Source: an uncultured Lachnospiraceae bacterium (GTDB lineage Bacteria; Bacillota; Clostridia; Lachnospirales; Lachnospiraceae). From it: a stretch of DNA of 64,000 bases. The stretch is taken from contig CAJTKA010000009.1 of the NCBI GenBank assembly GCA_910576815.1, positions 1 through 64,000 of the forward strand. The letters are read 5' to 3'. Below are positions 34,891-43,881 of this stretch, piece by piece. Positions within the stretch are counted from its first letter, which is position 1. Every line of letters starts with the position of its first letter. A program made the translations under genes and the position numbers. Under the pieces are notes generated by a model that was given only the letters and a program-made list of their open reading frames with translations, was not told where the DNA came from and did no database searches.

Positions 34891-36765
34891 ATGAGTAAAA
34901 TTATCGGCATCGACTTGGGAACAACAAACAGCTGTGTGGCAGTAATGGAGGGCGGCAAGCCCACTGTCATCGCGAACACGGAAGGCGCGCGCACCACACC
35001 GTCCGTTGTGGCATTCACGAAGAACGGCGAGCGTCTGGTAGGTGAGCCTGCAAAGCGTCAGGCAGTCACCAACGCGGATAACACCATCGCTTCCATCAAG
35101 AGAGATATGGGTACGGACAGAGGCCGCACCATTGATGACAAGAAGTATTCGCCTCAGCAGATCTCCGCAATGATCCTGCAGAAACTGAAAGCGGATGCGG
35201 AGAGCTATCTGGGCGAGACCGTGACGGAGGCGGTTATCACCGTCCCCGCATACTTTAACGATTCTCAGAGACAGGCGACCAAGGACGCAGGCAAGATCGC
35301 GGGCCTTGATGTGAAGCGTATCATCAACGAGCCTACGGCAGCGGCGCTGGCTTACGGCCTGGACAACGAAAAAGAGCAGAAGATCATGGTTTACGACCTG
35401 GGCGGCGGTACCTTTGATGTGTCCATCATTGAAATCGGCGACGGCGTGATCGAAGTGCTTGCCACAAACGGCGATACGCATCTGGGCGGCGACGATTTTG
35501 ACCAGAAGATCATCGACTGGATGCTTTCTGAGTTCAAGGCAAAGGAGGGCGTTGATCTCTCCAAAGATAAGATGGCCCTTCAGAGACTGAAAGAGGCGGC
35601 TGAGAAGGCGAAGAAGGAGCTTTCTTCCGCAACTACCACGAATATCAACCTGCCGTTTATCACGGCGACGCAGGATGGCCCGAAACACTTTGATATGAAC
35701 CTGACCAGAGCGAAGTTCGATGAGCTCACCAGCGATCTGGTAGAGAGAACGGCTGTGCCCGTGCAGAACGCGATGAAGGATGCGGGTCTGACCAATGCGG
35801 ATATCGGCCAGGTGCTTTTGGTCGGCGGTTCCACCCGTGTGCCTGCGGTGCAGGAAAAGGTAAAACAGCTCACGGGCAAAGAGCCCAGCAAGTCCTTAAA
35901 TCCCGACGAGTGCGTGGCGCTCGGTGCTTCCGTGCAGGGGGGTAAGCTTGCGGGCGATGCGGGCGCAGGTGAGATCCTTCTGCTGGATGTGACGCCTTTG
36001 TCACTTTCCATTGAGACCGCAGGCGGCATTGCGACCAGACTGATTGAGAGAAATACGACCATCCCCACCAGGCACAGCCAGGTGTTCTCCACCTACTCCG
36101 ACAACCAGACGGCGGTAGATATCAACGTGCTGCAGGGTGAGAGACAGTTTGCAAAAGACAATAAGTCCCTTGGTCAGTTCCGACTGGACGGTATCCCGCC
36201 GGCAATGCGCGGTGTACCGCAGATCGAGGTGACCTTCGATATCGATGCTAACGGTATCGTGAATGTGTCCGCGAAGGATCTCGGCACAGGCAAGGAGCAG
36301 CACATTACCATCACGGCCGGCTCCAATATGTCCGATGACGAGATCGAAAAGGCAGTCAAGGAAGCGGCAGAGTACGAAGCACAGGATAAGAAGCGCAAAG
36401 AGGCGGTCGATACCAGAAATGAGGCGGATTCCTTTGTATTCCAGACCGAGAAGGCATTGAACGAAGTGGGCGACAAGATCGACGCTTCCGAAAAAGCAAG
36501 CGTGGAGGCTGATCTCCAGGCAGTCAAGGATATTTTGGAAAAGACCAAGGATCAGGAGCTTACCGACAGCCAGCTTGACGAGTTGAAGGCGGCGAAGGAG
36601 AAACTGACGAACTCCGCACAGGCGCTGTTCACGAAGATGTATGAGAATATGCAGCAGGCGCAGGGCGGCCCCGACATGAGCAACATGGGCGGCGCGCAGG
36701 AGGCAGGTCCTGCGGACAACAGCGGCGCGGATGATGTCGTAGACGGGGAGTTCCGCGAAGTATAA
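34891..36765 (+). CDS. dnaK: Molecular chaperone DnaK (Hsp70)
   Basis: A 624-residue Hsp70. The ATPase domain carries IIGIDLGTTNSCVAVMEGG, VYDLGGGTFDVSIIEIG and VLLVGGSTRVPAVQEKV; the substrate-binding domain includes LLDVTPLSLSIETAGG and NTTIPTRHSQVFSTY; the tail is a helical lid and a Gly/Gln/Met-rich end closing in DDVVDGEFREV. It lacks the insertion found in Gram-negative DnaK ATPase domains, as usual for Firmicutes. The start follows AAAGGAG. Third gene of the heat-shock operon; a 182-base spacer separates it from grpE. Confidence 0.99.
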   Translation: MSKIIGIDLGTTNSCVAVMEGGKPTVIANTEGARTTPSVVAFTKNGERLVGEPAKRQAVTNADNTIASIKRDMGTDRGRTIDDKKYSPQQISAMILQKLKADAESYLGETVTEAVITVPAYFNDSQRQATKDAGKIAGLDVKRIINEPTAAALAYGLDNEKEQKIMVYDLGGGTFDVSIIEIGDGVIEVLATNGDTHLGGDDFDQKIIDWMLSEFKAKEGVDLSKDKMALQRLKEAAEKAKKELSSATTTNINLPFITATQDGPKHFDMNLTRAKFDELTSDLVERTAVPVQNAMKDAGLTNADIGQVLLVGGSTRVPAVQEKVKQLTGKEPSKSLNPDECVALGASVQGGKLAGDAGAGEILLLDVTPLSLSIETAGGIATRLIERNTTIPTRHSQVFSTYSDNQTAVDINVLQGERQFAKDNKSLGQFRLDGIPPAMRGVPQIEVTFDIDANGIVNVSAKDLGTGKEQHITITAGSNMSDDEIEKAVKEAAEYEAQDKKRKEAVDTRNEADSFVFQTEKALNEVGDKIDASEKASVEADLQAVKDILEKTKDQELTDSQLDELKAAKEKLTNSAQALFTKMYENMQQAQGGPDMSNMGGAQEAGPADNSGADDVVDGEFREV

Positions 36766-36797
36766 GACCTTAAAAGAATCCAGGGAAGGATAAAGTC

Positions 36798-37976
36798 ATG
36801 GCAGAGCAGAAACGAGACTACTATGAGGTGCTCGGCGTAGAGAAAAGCGCTGATGATGCCGCCATCAAAAAAGCATACAGAGTCCTTGCGAAGAAATATC
36901 ACCCCGATATGAATCCGGGGGACGCGGAGGCGGAGAAAAAATTTAAGGAGGCCTCGGAAGCTTATGCGGTCCTCAGCGATCCTGAGAAAAGGAGACAGTA
37001 TGACCAGTATGGTCATGCTGCCTTCGACGGTGCGGGCGGCCCGGGCGGTTTCGGCGGCTTCGATTTCAACAGTGCGGATTTCGGAGATATCTTCGGCGAT
37101 ATTTTTGGGGATCTTTTCGGCAGCGGCAGACGTGGCGGCGGCAGAGGAAACGGCCCCATGAAAGGCGCGAATATCCGCACCAGCGTGCGCATTACCTTTG
37201 AGGAGGCGGTCTTTGGTGTAGAGAAGGAGATCGAGCTGACGCTCAAAGACGAGTGTACTGCCTGCCACGGCACGGGCGCAAAGCCGGGGACCAGTCCCGA
37301 GACCTGCTCGAAGTGCGGCGGTAAGGGACAGGTGGTATTCACTTCGCAGTCCTTCTTCGGTACGGTCAGAAACGTGCAGACCTGTCCCGACTGTCACGGA
37401 ACGGGTAAGGTGATCAAAGACAAATGTCCCGACTGCCGCGGTACGGGCTATATTGCCAATAAGAAAAAGATTCAGGTTTCCATCCCTGCGGGTATTGACA
37501 ACGGACAGTGTGTGCGCATCCGCGATAAAGGCGAGCCGGGATCGAATGGCGGTCCCAGAGGGGATCTGCTGGTTGAAGTGGTTGTGGGAAGACATCCCAT
37601 CTTCCAAAGGCAGGACGAGAACATCTATTCCACGGTGCCCATGTCCTTTGCCATTGCGGCGCTGGGCGGTGATATCGTGATCGATACGGTGGACGGGAGG
37701 GTGATCTACGAGGTAAAAGCGGGAACGCAGACCGACACCAAAGTCCGCTTAAAAGGAAAAGGAGTGCCTTCCCTGCGAAGCAAGGACGTGCGCGGCGATC
37801 ATTACGTGACGCTGGTGGTGCAGGTGCCCGATAAGCTTTCCCATGAAGCGAAAGAGCTTTTAAAGCAGTTTGACGAGAGTACGGACAACAGCTTAAACGC
37901 GGCGAAGAACATAACCTCCGACCAGAACGACGACGCAAACGGCGGCGGAAAAAAGAAGAAAAAATTTAAATTTTAA
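36798..37976 (+). CDS. dnaJ: Co-chaperone DnaJ (Hsp40)
   Basis: A 392-residue type I J-protein that stimulates DnaK ATPase and delivers substrates. The J domain (about 5-70) has the HPD motif in KKYHPDMNPGD; a Gly/Phe-rich linker follows (GGPGGFGGFDFNSADFG); the zinc-binding domain has four CxxCxGxG repeats (CTACHGTG, CSKCGGKG, CPDCHGTG, CPDCRGTG); then come the C-terminal beta domains. It ends in a short basic Lys run (KKKKKFKF). Last gene of the core operon, followed by a strong terminator. Confidence 0.98.
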   Translation: MAEQKRDYYEVLGVEKSADDAAIKKAYRVLAKKYHPDMNPGDAEAEKKFKEASEAYAVLSDPEKRRQYDQYGHAAFDGAGGPGGFGGFDFNSADFGDIFGDIFGDLFGSGRRGGGRGNGPMKGANIRTSVRITFEEAVFGVEKEIELTLKDECTACHGTGAKPGTSPETCSKCGGKGQVVFTSQSFFGTVRNVQTCPDCHGTGKVIKDKCPDCRGTGYIANKKKIQVSIPAGIDNGQCVRIRDKGEPGSNGGPRGDLLVEVVVGRHPIFQRQDENIYSTVPMSFAIAALGGDIVIDTVDGRVIYEVKAGTQTDTKVRLKGKGVPSLRSKDVRGDHYVTLVVQVPDKLSHEAKELLKQFDESTDNSLNAAKNITSDQNDDANGGGKKKKKFKF

Positions 37977-37996
37977 TGTCGAATAGGGCATAGAGA

Positions 37997-38044
37997 AATG
38001 CAAGAAAAGCCAGGAGAGATTCTCATGGCTTTTCTTGCATTTTT
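37997..38044 (+). terminator. Intrinsic terminator after dnaJ
   Basis: A stem of more than 15 bp (AATGCAAGAAAAGCCA with TGGCTTTTCTTGCATT) around a GGAGAGATTCTCA region, ending in a T run. It separates the heat-shock operon from the DUF3048 gene. Confidence 0.9.
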
Positions 38045-38155
38045 ATGGTAGTATAAAATAGGTGCAGAAGTCAAACGCTAACTTTTGAGAATAAATTGGG
38101 ATTTGAACGATGATAGAAAGGGGTGCGCAAAGACAGCGCAGGCATGGAGGGAAAT

Positions 38156-39382
38156 ATGAGATTACGCAAGAATGGAGAGAAGGAGCAGACGGCGAAATTG
38201 CAGGGCCGCGTGCTTGTGGGCGCTTTGCTGATCATGATCCTGGCAGCGGCGTGCGGCAAGGCACAGACGCCGGAACCTGAACCGGAACCTGAGCCGATCG
38301 TGGAGGAGCAGGTGATTGATGAGCCGGAACCGGAACCTGAGCCGGAACCCGAACCGGAGCTGACCACCGCTTATCCCGTCATTGATGTGAGGGAGGAAAA
38401 GGGCGGTCAGATCCAGAGCTACCTGACAGGAAAGTGGACGAATAAGGAGCAGGCGCTGAGACGTCCGATTGCGGTGATGATCCCCAATAATGCGCCGGCT
38501 ATGCCGCAGTACGGGATTTCACGCGCCGCCATCATTTATGAGGCACCTGTGGAGGGACGTATCACTCGCCTGATGGCGGTGGTTGAGGATTTTGATGACC
38601 TTGACAGGATCGGTCCCGTTCGTTCCAGCAGAGATTATTACGTTTATCAGGCCATGGGCTATGAGGCGATCTACTGTAACTGGGGACTGGCCGTGCCTTA
38701 TGTAGAAGAATTGATCAACCGCCCGGAAGTTTACAATGTCAGCGCGGCAGTGACGGGTATCCATAATCCGGCGGACGAGGCGTTTGGCAGATATAAGCGT
38801 CCCGGTTACGCGTTGGAATTTACGGGGTATCTTTTTATCGACGGTCTGTTTGACGCGGTGGACAGGCTTGGGTATGATTGGAAGTATGACAGTGCTTATG
38901 TGCCGCCCTTCCTTTTCGTGGCGGATGATGTGAGGGCAGAGTATGCGGATAATGAGGAGGCTGCTTACATTTATCCCGGCGGAAAGTCCGGGAAAAATTC
39001 GAGCGGCTATGGCGCGTACCATCCTTACTTTGAATATCATGAGGACGATCAGCTCTATTATCGTTATCAGGATGGCAAGAAGCAGATCGACGAGCTCACG
39101 GGAGATCAGCTCACCGTCAGCAACGTGGTGTTCCAGTACTGCCATGGTGAAAAAAGGGATGACCACGATTATCTGGCCTTTGGCGTACACGGCGAAGGAG
39201 ATGCCATCGTCTTTACTAACGGCAGAGTCGTCAAGGGCAGATGGGAGCGTTATGACGGCGATTTCACGCCCGCGAAGTTTTACGACGAGAACGGCGAGGA
39301 GATCATCTTTAATCAGGGAAGCACCTGGATCTGCAATATATGGGATGAATATGGAGACGTTGTAGAGTATGGACAGGAATGA
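38156..39382 (+). CDS. DUF3048-domain lipoprotein (YerB-like)
   Basis: A 408-residue predicted lipoprotein. The signal peptide ends in a lipobox (LAAACGK, lipid-anchored Cys). A proline/glutamate spacer of repeated PE units (about 42-75) would hold the domain away from the membrane. The remainder matches the DUF3048 family (YerB of Bacillus): RPIAVMIPNNAPAMPQYGIS, IYEAPVEGRITRLMAV, DRIGPVRSSRDYYV and FQYCHGEKRDDHDYL. The function is unknown. The ATG at 38156 follows GGAGG. Its last 14 bases overlap the xpaC-like gene, so the two are translationally coupled. Confidence 0.9.
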   Translation: MRLRKNGEKEQTAKLQGRVLVGALLIMILAAACGKAQTPEPEPEPEPIVEEQVIDEPEPEPEPEPEPELTTAYPVIDVREEKGGQIQSYLTGKWTNKEQALRRPIAVMIPNNAPAMPQYGISRAAIIYEAPVEGRITRLMAVVEDFDDLDRIGPVRSSRDYYVYQAMGYEAIYCNWGLAVPYVEELINRPEVYNVSAAVTGIHNPADEAFGRYKRPGYALEFTGYLFIDGLFDAVDRLGYDWKYDSAYVPPFLFVADDVRAEYADNEEAAYIYPGGKSGKNSSGYGAYHPYFEYHEDDQLYYRYQDGKKQIDELTGDQLTVSNVVFQYCHGEKRDDHDYLAFGVHGEGDAIVFTNGRVVKGRWERYDGDFTPAKFYDENGEEIIFNQGSTWICNIWDEYGDVVEYGQE

Positions 39383-40640
39383 GTGGTATCGGGCCGGCGA
39401 GGAGATTCGCGATCAGGTACAACAGGCAGTTGATACGGGCAATTTTACAAACCTTGGCAAAAATATCGGTGACACGGTAAACGAGACCATTAACCGCACC
39501 ATGCAGGAAGTAAACCGTACCATGGGAACGGTGGGAGAAAGTGTGAACCGTACCGTGGGAGCAGTCGGCGAAGGCGTAAACCGTGTCGTGAACAATGTGG
39601 GAAACGGTATCAGCCGTGCTGCGGGCGGACTTGGCGGCGGAAATGCGGGGAATACTTATATGCAGCGGCAGACTCCCTATGCGCATCTGCCGCAGTACAG
39701 AAAGCCAAACACGCGTCCTGACACCAGACTGTTTCAGCGTACGCCGAAGGGTTCCGTATCGGGAGTGGTCGGTATGTGCGTGGGCTACAGCGTTGCGGGC
39801 CTGGGGGCATTGGCGGTACTGGGAGCAATCGTAGACTCAGCAGGCGTGGCTTCACTTGTTGCAAGCGGCCTGTTCATTGCCGCAGGACTTGGCATAGGGA
39901 TTCGCGGAACCAGGGTGACGGGCCGTGCCGAGCGCTACAAACGCTATGTGGAGATGGTGAAGGACAGACTGTACTGCCCGATTCGGGAAATAGCTGGTAA
40001 AACAGGTAAAAGCGAACGGTTTGTCATAAGTGACATCAAAAAAATGCTGCAGCTTGGGATGTTCAAGCAGGGCCGCCTGGATGAAAAAGAAACCTGCCTG
40101 ATCGCCAGCGACGCCATGTACAATCAGTATATGCTCACCCAGAAGAATTACGAGGAGGAGCAGAAAAAGCTGGAAATCGAAAAGATGGCGGAGGAGCGCA
40201 GGCAGCAGGAGAAAGAGCGTCTGGGCGAGGCTGGCGAGGTCATTGAAGAAGGAAAAAGTTATGTACGCCTGATCAGGCAGTGCAACAACGAGATTCCCGG
40301 CGAGGAAATGTCGGATAAGCTGGATCGTCTGGAGATTTTAGTGACAAGGATTTTTGAGCAGGTGGAAAAGGAGCCGGAACTGGCGCCCGAGTTGCGTAAG
40401 ATGTTGAGCTTTTACCTGCCTACCACCAAAAAGCTTTTGGAGGCGTACCGCGATCTGGACAGGCAGCAGCTTGACTTATCCAATGTGGAGCAGACCAAGC
40501 GGGAGATCGAGAATGCGGTGGACAATATCAACGAAGCCTTTGAGAAGTTCTTAGATGAACTTTTTCGGGAAAAAGCTTGGGATATCCAGTCGGATATCTC
40601 GGCGCTACATACGATACTGAAACAAGATGGATACTTATAA
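39369..40640 (+). CDS. xpaC: XpaC-like (5-bromo-4-chloroindolyl phosphate hydrolysis) protein with 11-residue repeats
   Basis: A 423-residue protein. Residues 37-91 are five tandem 11-residue units (VNETINRTMQE, VNRTMGTVGES, VNRTVGAVGEG, VNRVVNNVGNG, ISRAAGGLGGG), expected to form an amphipathic helix. A hydrophobic pair (about 135-180, VVGMCVGYSVAGLGALAVLG and SLVASGLFIAAGLGIGI) follows. The XpaC domain covers the rest: RYKRYVEMVKDRLYCPIREIA, ERFVISDIKKMLQLGMFKQG, a charged coiled coil, and KMLSFYLPTTKKLLEAYRDL. XpaC genes are typically next to telA, as here (146 bases upstream). The enzymatic name is historical; the role is unknown. Confidence 0.88.
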   Translation: MDRNEWYRAGEEIRDQVQQAVDTGNFTNLGKNIGDTVNETINRTMQEVNRTMGTVGESVNRTVGAVGEGVNRVVNNVGNGISRAAGGLGGGNAGNTYMQRQTPYAHLPQYRKPNTRPDTRLFQRTPKGSVSGVVGMCVGYSVAGLGALAVLGAIVDSAGVASLVASGLFIAAGLGIGIRGTRVTGRAERYKRYVEMVKDRLYCPIREIAGKTGKSERFVISDIKKMLQLGMFKQGRLDEKETCLIASDAMYNQYMLTQKNYEEEQKKLEIEKMAEERRQQEKERLGEAGEVIEEGKSYVRLIRQCNNEIPGEEMSDKLDRLEILVTRIFEQVEKEPELAPELRKMLSFYLPTTKKLLEAYRDLDRQQLDLSNVEQTKREIENAVDNINEAFEKFLDELFREKAWDIQSDISALHTILKQDGYL

Positions 40641-40654
40641 AACAAAGGAGGACA

Positions 40655-40748
40655 GATTGAAAAATCACACTGATATGCTGATTTTTCAATCGCGAGTTTG
40701 CGTTGGAGCCGCAAACTCGGAATCGCAGAGCCAAATTTGACATTTGGC
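40655..40748 (+). repeat. Cluster of three perfect hairpins between xpaC and telA
   Basis: Three inverted repeats: a 13-bp stem (40655-40667 with 40679-40691), a 10-bp stem CGAGTTTGCG/CGCAAACTCG (40693-40702 with 40710-40719), and a 7-bp stem GCCAAAT/ATTTGGC (40730-40748). None is followed by a T run. The middle one shares the AATCGCGAG...CTCG frame with the element at 57004. Confidence 0.75.
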
Positions 40749-40786
40749 ACGCGGCCTTCGCCTAAAGCTCCGGCATGGAGGATATT

Positions 40787-41938
40787 ATGAGCGAAACAGA
40801 ATTGTTGGAACAGCAGGCACCCACTTTGGTATTTGGCGAGGTGGAGACGATGGTGCAGGAGCAGGCGCCCCTTGCCGAACTTCCGAAGACGGAAGCCGTA
40901 AAACAGGAACTTGACGACTCTATCCTTACCGACGAGGAAAGGCGGCAGGTGGATGAATTTGCAAAGCAAATCGACCTGCATAATTCTACGGCCATTTTAC
41001 AGTACGGCGTGGGTACGCAGAAGAAGATGGCGGACTTTTCGGGAAACGCGTTAGAGAATGTAAAGACCAAGGACCTTGGCGAGGTGGGCGACATGCTCTC
41101 CGAAGTGGTGACGCAGTTAAAAGGCTTTGACGAGGAGGAGAAGGGGTTCCTTGGCATCTTCAAAAAGCCTGCGCACAAACTGGAGGCCATCAAGACAAAG
41201 TATTCCAAGGCGGAGACCAATGTCAACAAGATCTGCGAAGCGCTTGAAAATAATCAGGTCATGCTGTTAAAGGACATTTCGATTCTTGACAAGATGTACG
41301 ACCTGAACTTGAATTATTTTAAGGAGCTTTCCATGTACATATTGGCGGGCAAAAAGAAGCTTGCCGAGACCAGGGAGACGGAACTGCCCGCGCTTTTGGA
41401 GAAAGCAAAGGCGAGCGGTCTGCCCGAGGATGCGCAGGCGGCCAGAGATTTAGAGGCTCTTTGCGACCGCTTTGAGAAAAAGATTCACGATCTGGAACTG
41501 ACGAGAATGGTATCCATTCAGACAGCGCCTCAGATCAGACTGGTGCAGAGCAGCGACACCATGATGGTGGAGAAGATCCAGTCAACGATCGTCAATACGA
41601 TTCCCCTCTGGAAAAGCCAGATGGTGCTGGCGCTGGGTGTGACCCATGCAGAGCAGGCGGCGAGGGCACAGCGGGAAGTTTCCGATATGACCAATGAGCT
41701 TTTGAAGCGGAATGCGGAAGTCTTAAAGACTGCTTCCATCGAGAGCGCAAAAGAGTCTGAGCGCGGCATCATTGATATGGAGACGTTAAAGACCACCAAC
41801 GCAAACCTGATTTCCACCCTGGACGAGGTCATGAAGATCCAGGCCGATGGCAGGGAGAAGCGCCGTGTGGCTGAGGAAGAAATGCGGGTGATGGAGAACG
41901 ACCTTAAGCAGAAGCTTCTGGAGCTCAGCGAAAGGTGA
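40787..41938 (+). CDS. telA: Toxic anion resistance protein TelA family
   Basis: A 383-residue, largely alpha-helical cytoplasmic protein of the TelA/KlaA family, linked to tellurite and other envelope-stress resistance. Family blocks: DFAKQIDLHNSTAILQYGVGTQKKMADFS, VKTKDLGEVGDMLSEVV, FDEEEKGFLGIFKK, and MVSIQTAPQIRLVQSSDTMMVEKIQSTI followed by NTIPLWKSQMVLALG. The ATG at 40787 follows GGAGG; an in-frame ATG four codons upstream overlaps that site. Paired with xpaC. Its stop codon region overlaps an alternative GTG for the next open frame. Confidence 0.93.
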   Translation: MSETELLEQQAPTLVFGEVETMVQEQAPLAELPKTEAVKQELDDSILTDEERRQVDEFAKQIDLHNSTAILQYGVGTQKKMADFSGNALENVKTKDLGEVGDMLSEVVTQLKGFDEEEKGFLGIFKKPAHKLEAIKTKYSKAETNVNKICEALENNQVMLLKDISILDKMYDLNLNYFKELSMYILAGKKKLAETRETELPALLEKAKASGLPEDAQAARDLEALCDRFEKKIHDLELTRMVSIQTAPQIRLVQSSDTMMVEKIQSTIVNTIPLWKSQMVLALGVTHAEQAARAQREVSDMTNELLKRNAEVLKTASIESAKESERGIIDMETLKTTNANLISTLDEVMKIQADGREKRRVAEEEMRVMENDLKQKLLELSER

Positions 41939-41985
41939 ACGAGAAGAAACGCTTGTTACGCAATCTCCGTGGAAGGCGGGATGTT

Positions 41986-43056
41986 ATGAAGTGGATGAAA
42001 TTTCAAATTAAAACAGTCGTAGATGCAGAGGACATCATCATCAGCGAGCTCTACGACAGAGGGCTTGAGGGGGCGCAGATCGAGGATAAGGTGCCCCTGA
42101 CTGCCCTTGAGAAGGAGCAGATGTTCGTGGATATTCTGCCCGAGGCCGAGGCCGACGACGGCGTTGCCTACTTAAGCTTCTTTGTGGAGGAGCGTGAGGA
42201 TGGCTCTTTGCGCCTGAGCAGTCAGGTGGCAGGCGAAGAAACGATGGATGTGGCGGCAGATGGGGAAACGGTGACCGAGGCGGAAGCAGGCAGCGGGGCG
42301 GCAAAGACGATCACTAAGGAGAGCGTGCTTGCGCTGATCGAGGAGGCGCTTGCGGAGGTCCGCTCCTATATGGAGATCGGCGAATGGACTGTCACCGTGT
42401 CTGAAACGGAAGATATTGACTGGATCAATAACTGGAAGCAGTATTTCCATCAATTTACGATAGACGATCTGCTGGTGATCCCTTCCTGGGAGGAAGTGCG
42501 GGAAGAAGATAGGGATAAAAGGATCCTGCATATCGATCCAGGCACGGCCTTTGGCACGGGGATGCACGAGACCACGCAGCTTTGTATCAGGCAGATTTGG
42601 AAGTATCTGACGCCGGGAGCGGAGCTTTTGGACGTGGGGACAGGCAGCGGTATTCTTGCCATTTTAGCGCTGATGTACGGTGCGGGTCATGCGTTTGGCA
42701 CAGACCTTGATCCCTGTGCGGTGGAAGCCGTAGCGCAGAATATGCAGGCGAATGGGATTGCTAAGAAGGATTTTGAGCTGCTGATCGGCAACATCATCAC
42801 CGAACAGGAAGTGCAGGATCAGGCAGGCGTTGAAACGTATGATATCGTGACGGCAAATATTTTGGCGGATGTGCTGGTGCCGCTGACACCAGTCATTGTG
42901 CCCTGCCTGAAAAAGGGCGGCGTCTATATTACATCGGGCATTATTGAAGGGAAGGAAGATTTGGTAACGCGGGCCTGCGAGGCAGCAGGACTGACAGTAC
43001 TGGAAGTGACTGTGCAGGGTGAGTGGCGGTCTGTGACTGCGCGAAAAACTGACTGA
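41986..43056 (+). CDS. prmA: Ribosomal protein L11 methyltransferase PrmA
   Basis: A 356-residue methyltransferase that trimethylates ribosomal protein L11. The N-terminal substrate-recognition domain starts MKWMKFQIKT, the usual form; it contains a longer acidic/low-complexity insertion (about 85-110) than compact homologues. The catalytic Rossmann domain has LHIDPGTAFGTGMHETTQLC, LLDVGTGSGILAILAL (SAM loop) and IVTANILADVLVPL. The start follows GGAAGGCGGG; the GTG at 41935 overlapping telA is less likely. In many Firmicutes prmA follows dnaJ directly; here three genes intervene. Confidence 0.95.
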   Translation: MKWMKFQIKTVVDAEDIIISELYDRGLEGAQIEDKVPLTALEKEQMFVDILPEAEADDGVAYLSFFVEEREDGSLRLSSQVAGEETMDVAADGETVTEAEAGSGAAKTITKESVLALIEEALAEVRSYMEIGEWTVTVSETEDIDWINNWKQYFHQFTIDDLLVIPSWEEVREEDRDKRILHIDPGTAFGTGMHETTQLCIRQIWKYLTPGAELLDVGTGSGILAILALMYGAGHAFGTDLDPCAVEAVAQNMQANGIAKKDFELLIGNIITEQEVQDQAGVETYDIVTANILADVLVPLTPVIVPCLKKGGVYITSGIIEGKEDLVTRACEAAGLTVLEVTVQGEWRSVTARKTD

Positions 43057-43122
43057 CGAAAAGCGGCAGGCATACGAATGACTACATATAGAAATCAAAG
43101 CAATATAAATATTTAAAATGAA

Positions 43123-43809
43123 ATGGAACAGGATATGAAGAAAGAAGAAATAGAAGAACAGGAAGCGGCTAAACAGGAAGAAGTGAAGCCGGAAGAAAGC
43201 AAACAGGAGAAAATCGCGGCGCGGCGGAAGAAAATGAAAATCGTCTTTCTGCGGAATCTGGCAGGCGTGCTGGCAATCATGTGGATGTGTATCATTTTTG
43301 CCTTTTCCGCGCAGACAAAAGAGGAGTCCGGCGCCGTGAGCCAGAGCTTTACCTACCAGCTCGTGAGCAATACCAGAACGTTTTTTAATCTGGACTTAAG
43401 CGACGCGCGGGTCAAGGAGATCGCGGATGCCATCGAGGGTTTTGTGCGCAAAGCGGCGCATATGACGGAGTTTGGTATCTTGTCCGTCCTGATTTTTATC
43501 TGGATCGGACAGTGGGAAATGAGTCTGCTCAGACACGGTTTGACTGCTTCCGGCGCGGCAGCCGTTTACGCTGCCAGCGACGAGATACACCAGCTTTTTG
43601 TGCCGGGGCGCGCGGGGCGTTTTTCGGATGTGTGCATTGACAGTGCGGGAGCCGTTTTGGGCGTCGTGGTGTTTGTGGTGATCGTAAAACTGGTGACAAC
43701 GATCCGCAGCTTGAAGAAGAAACGGGAGGAGCGCAGACTGTGCGAAGTTAAGGTACAGACGGAATCTCCACAGCAGGTTCCGCAAACGGAGGAAGCGCAG
43801 GAAGATTGA
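43123..43809 (+). CDS. VanZ-family membrane protein
   Basis: A 228-residue membrane protein with a charged N-terminal tail rich in Glu and Lys, about four helices and a charged C-terminal tail. The VanZ pattern is clear: MWMCIIFAFSAQTKEESGAVS, FVRKAAHMTEFGILSVL, AVYAASDEIHQLFVPGRAG and VCIDSAGAVLGVVV. VanZ-like proteins are widespread in Firmicutes; VanZ itself gives low-level teicoplanin resistance, but for most homologues the role is unknown. The start is uncertain: the ATG at 43123 lacks a clear ribosome site and an ATG at 43135 is possible. It separates prmA from rsmE. Confidence 0.85.
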   Translation: MEQDMKKEEIEEQEAAKQEEVKPEESKQEKIAARRKKMKIVFLRNLAGVLAIMWMCIIFAFSAQTKEESGAVSQSFTYQLVSNTRTFFNLDLSDARVKEIADAIEGFVRKAAHMTEFGILSVLIFIWIGQWEMSLLRHGLTASGAAAVYAASDEIHQLFVPGRAGRFSDVCIDSAGAVLGVVVFVVIVKLVTTIRSLKKKREERRLCEVKVQTESPQQVPQTEEAQED

Positions 43810-43881
43810 TGCGCGGAATGCTGTATTGCGGGCAGATGAAGAAAGAACGATGCGCGTTTGGCGGATCAACGGAGTTTGAAT

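Noticed and set aside
38270..38360. Repeated CCGGAACCTGA-type DNA resembling a repeat array
   Set aside because: It is the coding sequence of the Pro/Glu spacer of the DUF3048 lipoprotein, not a CRISPR or mobile repeat.
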